From Mycobacteroides sp. CBMA 271 (GTDB lineage: Bacteria > Actinomycetota > Actinomycetes > Mycobacteriales > Mycobacteriaceae): DNA of 64,000 nt. The DNA lies in NCBI RefSeq assembly GCF_009729205.1, contig NZ_VTHB01000003.1, forward strand, positions 434,001-498,000, read 5' to 3'. Under the pieces are notes generated by a model. That model ran no database searches and was not told the DNA's origin. It was given only the letters and a program-made list of their open reading frames with translations. The translations under genes and the position numbers were made by a program. Positions 34,567-45,100 of the stretch are shown here, in pieces (the first letter of the stretch is position 1; each line of letters begins with the position of its first letter).

Positions 34567-36279
34567 ATGGCGATCGACAGGGATATCGAAAAAGATTTAG
34601 ACAAGGACTCCGACAGAGACTCTGACCAAACGCCCACACATCAGAAATCCCCCTGGTGGGCGCGCCAGTACACGTTCACGGGCACCGCGATGGGTTTGGT
34701 CTTCCTCTGGCTATCGATGACCCCGTCGTTGCTTCCGCGTGGCCCGCTGTTCCAGGCGCTGGTCAGTGGGGGATCGGGCGCGATCGGATACGGACTTGGC
34801 GTGCTGGCGGTATGGCTGGTGCGATACATGCGGTCCAAGGATTCGAGTCCCCCGGCCCCGGCCATCGCGTGGCGCGTACTCATCGTGCTCGGGGTCGTCG
34901 GCACTGCCTTGATGATCGTGTGGTTCCACTTTTGGCAGGACCGTGTGCGCGACTTGATGGGCGTGCCGAGGCTGGCGTTCTGGGCACACCCGCAGACCGC
35001 GGTGATGTCGGTCGTCGTGTTGTTCGTCCTGGTCGAATTCGGCCAGTTGATTCGCCGGTTGATCCTGTTCCTCGTCGAGCGGCTGGATCGCGTGGCTCCC
35101 AAACGGGTTTCCGCGGTGGTCGCCGTCACCCTGGTGGTGGTTCTGGCGATAGCGCTGATCAACGGAGTCGTTGTGAGGTTCACCATGCGTGCGCTCAACA
35201 ACACGTTTTCCGCGGTGAACAACGAGGAGGACCCGGACAACCCGCCGCCCACCACATCACTGCGTTCCGGCGGCCCGGGTTCTCTGGCCTCCTGGGCTTC
35301 ACTGGGCAATCAGGGCCGTGCATTTATCGCGGGCGGTCCGACGACGCGAGAGCTTTCGGCGTTCAATCGTGCGCCGGCGACCGAGCCGATCCGGGCATAC
35401 GCGGGGCTGGAATCCGCCAACGGAATCAAGGCAGCGGCAGAGCTCGCCGCGAGCGAACTGGAACGTGAGGGTGGCCTGCACCGGAAGGTGGTAGCGGTGG
35501 CCACCACGACGGGAACCGGCTGGATCAACGAAGCAGAGGCCGATGCCCTCGAATACATGTACAACGGCGACACCGCGATCGTCAGCATGCAGTATTCGTT
35601 TCTGCCTAGCTGGATTTCGTTCCTGGTTGACAAGGAGAACGCGCGGCAGGCGGGGCAGATGCTGTTCGAGGCGGTGTCTGCGCGGGTCCGCACCATGCCG
35701 GAGGGCATGCGCCCCAAGCTCGTGGTGTTCGGGGAGAGTCTTGGTTCGTTCGGCGGTGAAGCGCCGTTCCTGTCAGTGAATAACATCGTGGCTCGCACCG
35801 ATGGTGCGCTGTTCTCGGGCCCGACGTTCAACAACTCCATGTGGCTTGAGGCCACGCACAATCGTGATGACGGGTCGCCGGAGGTGCTGCCCATTTACGA
35901 CAATGGGCGAAACGTCAGGTTCGCCTCGCGCCCAGAGGATCTCAGCCGGCCGGCCGATCCCTGGGCCCGTCCGCGCATCGTCTATTTGCAACACGCGTCG
36001 GACCCGATTGCGTGGTGGAATCCCGACCTCATCTTGAGCAAGCCCGACTGGCTGCGTGAACCTCGTGGCTACGACGTGCTGCCGAGCATGGAGTGGATTC
36101 CTTTCGTGACCTTCCTGCAGGTGTCTGCCGATATGGCGGTCGCCGTCGACGTTCCCGACGGCCATGGCCATGTCTATGTTCGAGCCGTAGCCGATGCCTG
36201 GGCGGCGATCCTGCAACCACCTGGGTGGACGCCGGAGAAGACGCAGCGACTGAGGTCCCTGCTGCGGTCGGGCGAGTAG
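34567..36279 (+). CDS. Membrane alpha/beta-hydrolase family protein
   Basis: 570 residues. An acidic N-terminus is followed by four to five membrane segments in the first 210 residues, then a cytosolic or external hydrolase domain with the nucleophile elbow VVFGESLGSFGGEA near 390. This matches the actinobacterial family with a separate N-terminal membrane domain and an Abhydrolase_9-like domain. Substrate unknown. I prefer ATG 34567, 9 bases after GAGAAGG, over GTG 34561. The next hydrolase gene follows after 29 bases. Confidence 0.8.
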   Translation: MAIDRDIEKDLDKDSDRDSDQTPTHQKSPWWARQYTFTGTAMGLVFLWLSMTPSLLPRGPLFQALVSGGSGAIGYGLGVLAVWLVRYMRSKDSSPPAPAIAWRVLIVLGVVGTALMIVWFHFWQDRVRDLMGVPRLAFWAHPQTAVMSVVVLFVLVEFGQLIRRLILFLVERLDRVAPKRVSAVVAVTLVVVLAIALINGVVVRFTMRALNNTFSAVNNEEDPDNPPPTTSLRSGGPGSLASWASLGNQGRAFIAGGPTTRELSAFNRAPATEPIRAYAGLESANGIKAAAELAASELEREGGLHRKVVAVATTTGTGWINEAEADALEYMYNGDTAIVSMQYSFLPSWISFLVDKENARQAGQMLFEAVSARVRTMPEGMRPKLVVFGESLGSFGGEAPFLSVNNIVARTDGALFSGPTFNNSMWLEATHNRDDGSPEVLPIYDNGRNVRFASRPEDLSRPADPWARPRIVYLQHASDPIAWWNPDLILSKPDWLREPRGYDVLPSMEWIPFVTFLQVSADMAVAVDVPDGHGHVYVRAVADAWAAILQPPGWTPEKTQRLRSLLRSGE

Positions 36280-36308
36280 CCAGCGACTTTTTTCCGTACG
36301 GTGGCGGG

Positions 36309-37160
36309 GTGAGCCACACCCTGGGTTCGAGCAACTATGTAACCACTCCCGACGGGCGTGCATTGCACTACATGGCCGCCGGTGACGGGGCGCCGACCGT
36401 GGTTTTCGAATCGGGCATGGGCTTCTCGCGATCCGCCTGGGGGCTCGTGCAACCCCTTGTCGCCCAACGTTTTCGGTCTGTGGTCTACGACCGTGCAAAT
36501 CTGGGCCGAAGTGACGATGATCCGCAGCCGCGCACGCTGGAGCGGATCACCGCGGACCTGGGTGCCCTGCTGACGGCGCTCGGGCCCGGACCCTTCATCC
36601 TGGTGGGCCACAGCTATGGCGGAACCATCGCACTGTCCTCGACAGTGGCCGATCCCGACCGGATCGCCGGCATCGTTCTCGTCGACCATTCCGACGAGAA
36701 CTTGGATGCCTATTTCCGTCCCGCTTCGCCGGTGACGCGGGTAGTGGGCGTCGCCAACCGGGCGGCGCTGTCCACGGTCGGGTGGCTGGGCCTCATGCCG
36801 CAGTTGGCCCGGTGGACCATGCCGAAGATGCCGACGGACGTGGTCGAGGACATGATCGCCGAGGACTTCACCTGGCGGGGTGGACGTGGTGCCGACGAGG
36901 AGGACCGGCGCTTTGTCGCCGGCATGACCGCGCTGCGCGACGACCCGCCGATGTTCGAAGGAATCCCCGTCACCGTCATCTCGGGGGTCAGGTCGGAGTT
37001 GCTGAATGAGGAGACCCGGTCCGAACTCAACGTCGCACACCAGCTGACGGTCCAGCGGCTCGGGGCGCGTCACGTTCTCGCCCGCAAATCCGGACATCAG
37101 GTCGTCCTGACCGAACCGCGGTTGATCGCCGACGAGGTGTTTCGGGTCGCGGACGCCTAG
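36309..37160 (+). CDS. Alpha/beta-fold hydrolase
   Basis: 283 residues. Nucleophile elbow VGHSYGGTIAL near 100 (Ser), oxyanion segment ESGMGFSRSAW near 36 and catalytic His probably in KSGHQVVLTEP near 260. An esterase, epoxide hydrolase-like or related activity is possible; the sequence does not decide. GTG 36309 starts SHTLGSSNYVTTPDGRALHY. Likely co-transcribed with the preceding membrane hydrolase. Confidence 0.85.
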   Translation: MSHTLGSSNYVTTPDGRALHYMAAGDGAPTVVFESGMGFSRSAWGLVQPLVAQRFRSVVYDRANLGRSDDDPQPRTLERITADLGALLTALGPGPFILVGHSYGGTIALSSTVADPDRIAGIVLVDHSDENLDAYFRPASPVTRVVGVANRAALSTVGWLGLMPQLARWTMPKMPTDVVEDMIAEDFTWRGGRGADEEDRRFVAGMTALRDDPPMFEGIPVTVISGVRSELLNEETRSELNVAHQLTVQRLGARHVLARKSGHQVVLTEPRLIADEVFRVADA

Positions 37161-37306
37161 ACGTCACGGGGCCGACCGCGGAAGGCCTCTGGCGCCGACC
37201 AGCCGATGCGGTCGCACTGTGTCGCATGTGACTAGCGTGGCTACCGTGCTTGTTGGGGCAATTGTCGTAATCTGAGACGCAAGTTCAGTAACGGCCTTGT
37301 GAGGTA

Positions 37307-38035
37307 GTGGTGTCGGTAACGCGTCGGGGTCTCCTCAAATACGCCGCGGCTATGCCCGCGGCGTATGCGCTGGGCTCCGCCGCGTCCCTGGCCGCGGTCA
37401 CTGCACCACGAGCTAATGCCGCCTCGCTGGGGACACTCATCGACTATGCCGGTGGGGTCCCGAGCCCCGAGTCGATCAAGGCCGCCGGACACCTGGGTGC
37501 TATTCGGTACGTGTCCGATCCGCGCAGCAAGGGATTGTCGGCGGGTAAGCCCATCAAACTGGCCGAAGCGCGCGACCTGTATCGCGCCGGCTTGAAGATC
37601 GTCTCCAATTACCAGTACGGCAAGCAGGACACCGCTGACTGGCTCGGTGGCCACGATGCCGGTATCAAGCACGCGCAGCGCGGCTGGCAGTTGCACATTG
37701 CCGCGGGAGGCTCCTACAACGTGCCGATCTATGTCTCGATCGACGACGATCCATCACCTGAGCAGTACAAGAATCAGGTGGCCCCGTATCTGAAGGCCTG
37801 GGAGTCGGTGGTGGGGCATGCCCGCACCGGGCTGTACGGGAACTCCAAGACCATCGACTGGGCGCTGCAAGACGGGTTGTGCTCCTATTTCTGGCAGCAC
37901 AACTGGGGCAGCCCCAAGGGCTTCGTCCATCCGCAGGCTCACTTGCATCAGTTCGAGATCGACAAGCGCGAGGTGGGCGGGATCGGCGTCGACCTCAACG
38001 ACATTCTTAAGCCCAACTTCGGGCAGTGGGCGTAA
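37307..38035 (+). CDS. Tat-exported DUF1906 protein (Rv2525c-like)
   Basis: 242 residues. The N-terminus carries a twin-arginine signal (VTRRGLLKYAAAMPAAYALG) with cleavage expected near ANA at 36. The rest is a glycoside-hydrolase-like TIM barrel (GAIRYVSDPRSKGL, VPIYVSIDDDPSP near 145, GLYGNSKTIDWAL). Rv2525c in M. tuberculosis is Tat-secreted and sits next to fas, as here. GTG 37307 or 37310. Enzymatic substrate is not established; a cell-envelope role is likely. Confidence 0.88.
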   Translation: MVSVTRRGLLKYAAAMPAAYALGSAASLAAVTAPRANAASLGTLIDYAGGVPSPESIKAAGHLGAIRYVSDPRSKGLSAGKPIKLAEARDLYRAGLKIVSNYQYGKQDTADWLGGHDAGIKHAQRGWQLHIAAGGSYNVPIYVSIDDDPSPEQYKNQVAPYLKAWESVVGHARTGLYGNSKTIDWALQDGLCSYFWQHNWGSPKGFVHPQAHLHQFEIDKREVGGIGVDLNDILKPNFGQWA

Positions 38036-38059
38036 CGCGGTTCTAGGCGGCGATCTCAC

Positions 38060-38590
38060 CAGCGCCGTCGCGCCTCTTCGACCCATCCGGCGACTCAGGA
38101 ACAAAGCGTTCTCGGTGGAGCCGGTGCCGTCCGTCCAGGTGCCGCCGACCTGCAGCGCGATGCTGTTGCCGTAGCCGGCGCCCGAGTTTCATCTCATGCG
38201 GTAGGGCCACCTACCCCGGCTGTGGTCGAGCACAGCGAACGCGTCGATGAGCTCGTAGGTGGTGTCGCCCAGCCGTAGCGTGCCCGCGCCGAACGCCCGA
38301 CGTCCTTGGCGGTGTACTGAAAGCGAGTGGGGGACCAGGGAACCACCACGCCGAGCGATTCGTGATCCGGTGGCAGCGGAATATCCAGGTTGACCTCGAC
38401 ATCACGGGCGCGCGCATGGATCGTCGCGCTCTGCGGTGCTGATCGATGCTGACCGTGACGCCCATGCCCCTCGACTCGGCCCGGTTAAGACCGCTGATGT
38501 CGGGTAATGCGGTGCCGCGCGCCGGGGATGACTGTGTTCCTTGATGTTTCGGCACCAGTTCGCCGGTCAAGCACGGCCGGATGGTAGCGA
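38060..38590 (-). pseudogene. Decayed DUF2804 family gene
   Basis: Minus-strand fragments of a DUF2804-like protein are spread over more than one frame. One frame reads VVVPWSPTRFQYTAKD near 38309-38356; after a frameshift near 38290 another reads TLRLGDTTYELIDAFAVLDH and GRWPYRMR. A TGA at 38189-38191 stands where the family normally has Trp, and then ALQVGGTWTDGTGSTENALF follows in frame. No start codon, internal stop and shifts: not functional. The amino-terminal part is mostly missing or unrecognisable. Confidence 0.72.
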
Positions 38591-39100
38591 GGTTCCCCCG
38601 GGATGATGCGTAGCTAGCTAAACATCATTAGTCACACTCGTCACACTCGTCACACGCGTGGGAACCGCGTGGCAGCGTCAGCAAACTTTGGGTACTTGTT
38701 CTAGTCTTTTTGGGTGCGAATGGCCGTGTGGACGGTGTCGAGTGCGACACGCGCGAACATGTCCGGTGCTACAGAAAATAAACATAACGATTCGATAACA
38801 ATCTATGTCTGATCTGCGGTGTTATACCTACTCGGCCGTAACCACCTGCACGCAGCGGGTTTGATTCGGCGGTTAGTTGCCACGGCCTGGCCTGCCGTTA
38901 CGTAAGCGGTGGTTACTCCTGCGTAGAACTCGGCAGTAACTATTACGCCAGAAGAAATCGCCACCCCTCTTATGACACTCTTAAGTCCAGACCTGCGGTG
39001 ATGGTGCTGACGGCACGGCTCCACACGCTCCCGAGCGACAGTGACGACGACACGGGCGGCGGCGGCTGGATTCACGACTGATGGAAGACGGGACTACGAC
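38591..39100 (+). promoter_or_regulatory. Upstream region of fas with clustered inverted repeats
   Basis: Non-coding stretch of about 500 bases with an AT-rich patch at 38770-38815. Two repeat structures stand close to the gene: the palindrome TTACGTAA at 38898-38905, and GTTACT (38912-38917) facing AGTAAC (38935-38940). In other mycobacteria the regulator FasR binds inverted repeats ahead of fas, so these are candidate FasR sites. The assignment is inference. Confidence 0.5.
38632..38658 (+). repeat. Three tandem 9-base repeats
   Basis: TCACACTCG occurs twice and TCACACGCG once, head to tail, in the long non-coding region between the pseudogene and fas. Too short for a CRISPR array. Function unknown. 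Confidence 0.6.
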
Positions 39101-42100
39101 GTGACGATCAATGAATACGACAAGGTGACCAGCGCTGAGGACCCCGACGCGACCGGCGCTGTCGATCCAGGTCCAAGTGCGGGTCCCGCACTGATCGATC
39201 GTCTGGAGTCCGGTGAGCCCTACGCCGTCGCCTTCGGCGGCCAGGGCAGTGATTGGCTGGAGTCGCTCGCCGAGCTGGCGGCCTCCGCTGGTATCGAATC
39301 GGAGCTGGCCACCCTCGCTGGTGAGGCCGAGCTGCGGCTGGAGCCCGTCGCCAAGGAACTCGTGGTCGTGCGACCGGTCGGCTTCACGCCGCTCACCTGG
39401 GTGCGTGCGCTGACCGCCGAGGAGCCCGTACCCGCCACCGCGCAGCTCACGTCCGCCGCGGTCTCCATGCCCGGCGTGCTGCTGGCCCAGCTGGCCGCCG
39501 TCCGCGCACTCAAGATCCAGGGTCTGGATGTGGCCCAGCTGCCGCCGGTCGCGGTCGTGGGGCACTCCCAAGGCGTGCTGGCCGTCGAGGCGCTCAAGGC
39601 CCACGGTGTGCGTGATGTCGAGCTGCTGGCCATCGCTCAGCTGGTGGGTGCCGCTGCCACCCTGGTCGCGCGCCGCCGCGGCATCGTGGTGCGCGGTAAC
39701 CGCACTCCGATGGTGTCGGTGACCAACGTCGACCCCGATCGCATCAAGCATCTGCTCGACGAGTTCGCACAGGATGTGCGAACCGTTGAGCCGCCCGCGC
39801 TGTCCATTCGCAACGGACGCCGCTCCGTCGTCATCACCGGCACTCCCGAGCAGCTGTCGCGCTTCGAGCTGTATTGCGAACAGATCGCCGAGCGCGAGGC
39901 CGCTGAGCGCAAGGACAAGGTCCGCGGAGGCGCCGTATTCAGCCCCGTCTTCGACCCGGTCAATGTCGAGGTGGGCTTCCACACTCCGCGCCTTGCCGAC
40001 GGTGTCGAGATCGCCGGTCGCTGGGCGGCCGCCGCGGGGCTCGACGTCGAGTTGACCAAGGCGCTCACCGAATCCATCCTGGTGACTCCGGTCGACTGGG
40101 TGAACGAGGTGAGCCACGTTGCCGATGCCGGTGCGCGCTGGATCCTCGATCTGGGCCCCGGCGACCTTCTTACTCGTTTGACCGCCCCGGTCATCCGTGG
40201 CCTGGGGATCGGGATCGTGCCTACCGCCACCCGTGGCGGGCAGCGAAACCTGTTTATGCACGGCGCCGTTCCGGAGGTGGCCCGTGCCTGGACCTCCTTC
40301 GCGCCCACCCTGGTGTCGCTGCCCGACGGCTCGGTCAAGCTGTCCACCAAGTTCACCCGCCTCACCGGTCGCTCACCAATCTTGTTGGCGGGCATGACGC
40401 CGACCACCGTTGACGCGAAAATCGTTGCGGCCGCGGCCAACGCGGGTCACTGGTCCGAGCTCGCTGGTGGCGGGCAGGTCACCGAGGAGATCTTCAGCGC
40501 CCGTATGGAAGAACTGACCGGCCTGCTTGAGCCGGGTCGCCAGATTCAGTTCAACTCGCTGTTCCTGGACCCGTACCTGTGGAAGCTGCAGGTGGGTTCG
40601 AAGCGCTTGGTGCAGAAGGCTCGTCAGGCCGGCGCGCCGATCGACGGTGTCGTCGTGACCGCCGGTGTCCCGGAGCTGGAAGAGGCCGTCGCACTCATCG
40701 ACGAGCTCACCGAAATCGGCTTCAGCCACATCGTGTTCAAGCCCGGCACCGTCGAGCAGATCCGCTCGGTGGTGCGCATCGCGGCCGAGGTTCCGACCCG
40801 CCCGATCATCATGCACGTCGAGGGTGGCCGCGCCGGTGGACACCACTCCTGGGAGGACCTCGACGACCTGCTGTTGGCCACCTACTCGGAGCTGCGTTCG
40901 CGCTCCAACATCACCGTCTGCGTCGGCGGCGGTATCGGCACCCCCGAGCAGGCTGCCGAATACCTGAGTGGCCGTTGGGCCTTGAAGTTCGGATTCCCGC
41001 TGATGCCGGTCGACGGCATCCTGGTGGGCACCGCGGCGATGGCCACCCTGGAGGCCACCACCAGCCCGTCGGTCAAGCAGATGCTGGTCGAAACCCAGGG
41101 CACGCCCACGTGGGTGCCCGCCGGAAAAGCGCAGGGCGGCATGGCCTCCGGGCGCAGCCAGCTGGGCGCCGACATCCACGAGATCGACAATGCGGCTTCG
41201 CGCTGCGGTCGCCTGCTCGACGATGTCGCCGGTGATGCCGATGCGGTGGCCAAGCGTCGCGACGAGATCATCGCCGCGATGGAGCCGACCGCCAAGCAGT
41301 ACTTCGGCGATGTCTCCGAGATGACCTACGCGCAGTGGCTGAACCGCTACGTGGAGCTGTCCATCGGTGAGGGCAACAGCACCGCGGACAGCAAGCTGGA
41401 AGACTCACCGTGGCTCGCCGCCACCTGGCGCGACCGCTTCGAGCAGATGCTCAAGCGCGCCGAGGCCCGTTTACACCCCAAGGACTTCGGGCCCGTCGAG
41501 ACCCTGTTCGTCGACGCGGCTTTGTTGGAGACGCCGGCCGAAGCCATTTCTGCTCTGCTGCAGCGCTACCCCGAGGCGCAGGACATCAAGCTGCACCCGG
41601 CCGACGTGCCGTTCTTCGTCGCGCTCTGCAAGACCCTGGGCAAGCCCGTCAACTTCGTGCCCGTTATCGACAAGGATGTGCGTCGTTGGTGGCGCAGCGA
41701 TTCGCTGTGGCAGGCCCACGATGCTCGCTACACCGCAGACCAGGTGTGCATCATCCCCGGCACCGCCGCCGTCGCCGGGATCACCCGCGCCGATGAGCCG
41801 GTGGGCGAGCTGCTCAACCGGTTCGAGCAGACCGCCATCGACGAGGTTGTCGCCGCCGGTGTGGAGCCGCTGCCGGTGCGCTCGCGCCTGCGTCGCCGCT
41901 GGGATGTCGAGGGCCCGCTGGCCACTGTGTTGGATGCGCCGGATGTGTTGTGGTCGGGTCGCATTGCCGTCAACCCGGTACATCGGATCGCTCCCGACGG
42001 TGCCTGGCAGGTCTTCGAGGACCGCACCGCTTCGCATCCGTCGACCGGTGCACGCCTCGAGGTCCACGGAGCCGCAGGGTCGGCGACATCGGTGGAGGCC

Positions 42101-45100
42101 GAGGACTTCGTTAGATTGAGCGTGCCGCTGTCGGGCACCTGGGTCGATATCGACCTGACCCTGCCGACGACCACGCGGGATGGTGGCACCCCGGTGGTAA
42201 CCACCGAAGCCGCTGCCGCTGCCATGCGCACCGTGCTTGCAGTGGCTGCCGGCTGTGAGGATCCGGCGGGCCTGCCGAAGGTCGAGAACGGCACGGCACG
42301 CGTTGTCGCACAATGGGATCCCGAGCGCGTTGCCGACCACACCGGCGTCACCGCGGTGCTTCCGGCGCCGCTGGCTCCCGGGTCGTCCATCGTGCCCGAC
42401 GCGCTGGTCGGCCTGTGCTGGCCGGCGGTGTTCGCCGCTATCGGCGAGGCCAAAACGGAAACCGGGATCGGGGCCATTGAGGGCCTGCTTTCGCTGGTGC
42501 ACCTTGACCACGCCGCGCACCTGATCTCCGCGCTGCCCGCCGAAAGCGCCGAACTGACCGTCACCGCAACGGCTTCCGCGGCCACCGACACCGAGGTTGG
42601 CCGGGTTGTTCCGGTTGATGTCACCGTCGCGGCAGCAGACGGCACCGTGCTGGCCACTCTGCAGGAGCGCTTCGCGATCCTGGGTCGTAACGGGGCGGCC
42701 GAGCTGGCAGACCCGGTCCGCGCCGGCGGTGCACTCTCCGAGCACGAGGTGGACACCACTCGTCGTCGCCGTCGTGACGCCAAGCTCTTCGCGCCCACCG
42801 ATATGCGGGCGTTCGCGGTGGTCTCTGGCGATCACAACCCGATCCACACCGACAAGTCGGCCGCACTACTGGCCGGGCTGGGATCGCCCATCGTGCACGG
42901 CATGTGGCTCTCGGCCGCAGCGCAGCACGTGGTCACCTCGGCCGACGCCTCCAGCACGCCACCGCGCACGTTGGTCGGCTGGACCTCCCGCTTCCTGGGC
43001 ATGGTGCAGCCGGGGGATCAGGTCGACGTGCGCGTGGACCGCATCGGAATCGATTCCGGCGCAGAGGTTGTGGAAATCCAGGCCAAGGTCGGCACCGACC
43101 TCGTGATGTCAGCCACCGCTCGCCTTGCGGCACCCAAGACGGTGTACGCCTTCCCCGGCCAGGGCATCCAACACAAGGGCATGGGCATGGACGTGCGCTC
43201 ACGCTCCAAGGCCGCCCGCAAGGTCTGGGACAACGCCGACAAGTTCACCCGTGAGCGCCTTGGCTTCTCGGTGCTGCACGTGGTGAAGGACAACCCCACG
43301 AGTCTTATCGCCGGAGGTGTGCATTACCAGCACCCCGAAGGTGTGCTGTACCTGACGCAGTTCACCCAGGTGGCGATGGCCACCTTGGCGACCGCGCAGA
43401 TCGCGGAGATGAAAGAGTCCGGGTCGTTCGTCGAAGACGCCATCACCTGTGGTCACTCCGTCGGTGAGTACACCGCGTTGGCCACCGTCAGCGGCGTCAT
43501 CCCCCAGGATGGTCTGCTTGAGGTGGTGTTCCACCGTGGGTCGGCGATGCATGACATCGTCCCGCGAGATGAGCAGGGGCGCAGTAACTACCGTCTGGCC
43601 GCGATCCGTCCGTCGCAGATCGGCCTGGAGGACGCCGACGTCGACGCGTTCGTCGCAGGGATCGCCGAACGCAGCGGTGAATTCCTACAGATCGTGAACT
43701 TCAACCTGCGGGGTTCGCAGTACGCCATCGCCGGCACGGTGCGTGGCCTCGAACTTCTGGAAGCCGACGTCGAAAGGCGCCGCGAGGAGTTTGGCGGTCG
43801 TCGGTCGTTCATCATGGTGCCCGGTATTGACGTGCCGTTCCACTCCGAGGTGCTGCGGGTCGGTGTTGCCGAGTTCCGCCGTTCCCTGGAGCGGGTGCTG
43901 CCCATGGACGGTGACCCGAACCTGATCATCGGCAAGTACATCCCCAACCTGGTGCCCAAGCCGTTCACCCTGGACCGCGAATTCATCCAGGAGATTCGGG
44001 ACCTGGTTCCGGCCGAACCGCTCGATGAGGTGCTGGCGGACTACGACACCTGGCGCAATGAGAAGCCGGTGTTGTTGTGCCGCAAGGTGCTTATCGAGCT
44101 GCTGGCTTGGCAGTTCGCCAGCCCGGTGCGATGGATCGAGACCCAGGACCTGCTGTTCACCGAGGAGGCCGCTGGCGGTCTCGGTGTGGAGCGGTTCGTC
44201 GAGGTGGGCGTGAAGTCGATGCCGACGGTCGCCGGTCTGGCCAACAACACCCTGAAGCTGCCCGAGTTCAGCCATAGCTCGGTCGAGGTGCTCAACGTCG
44301 AGCGCGACCACGCCGTGCTGTTTGGTACCGATACCGATCCGGAACCAGAACCCGAGGTGGAAGACACGGCAGAGGTTTCCGCTCCTGATTCGGCTGCACC
44401 TGCCGCGACGGCCCCGGCTCCGGCCGCCGCTCCCGCCGCACCCAGCGGCGGCCCCCGTCCGGACGACATCGGGTTCGATGCCTCCGACGCCACGCTCGCG
44501 CTCATCGCGCTGTCGACCAAGATGCGCATGGATCAGATCGAGCCGGTGGACTCCATCGAGAGCCTCACCGATGGTGCCTCCTCGCGTCGTAATCAGCTGC
44601 TGGTGGACCTGGGCTCCGAACTGAACCTGAGCGCGATCGACGGTGCCGCCGAGGCGGACCTCTCCGGATTGCGTTCGCAGGTCACCAAATTGGCGCGTAC
44701 CTACAAGCCGTTTGGTCCGGTGCTGTCGGACTCGATCAACGACCAGCTCAAGGCGGTCTTCGGGCCGTCGGGCAAGCGTCCCGCCGCGATCGGCGAGCGG
44801 GTCACCAAGACGTGGGAACTCGGCCCAGGCTGGGTCAAGCACGTCACCGTCGAGCTGTCGCTGGGTACCCGTGAGGGCACCAGCGTCCGCGGCGGCGAAC
44901 TCGGGGGCTTGGCTGCCAGCACACTGGCAGACGGCAATGCGGTGGACGCGGCGATCGACGCCGCGGTAGGCGCGGTGGCCGCGCGTCGCGGTGTCGGTGT
45001 CTCCCTGCCCTCGGCCGGCGGTGGTGACGGTGCGACCGTGGATCTGGCTGCGCTGAGCGAGTTCACCGATCAGATCACCGGCCGTGACGGCGTGCTCGCC

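Noticed and set aside
38632..38658. Short tandem repeats that might be a CRISPR
   Set aside because: Three 9-base units without spacers; only a simple tandem repeat.
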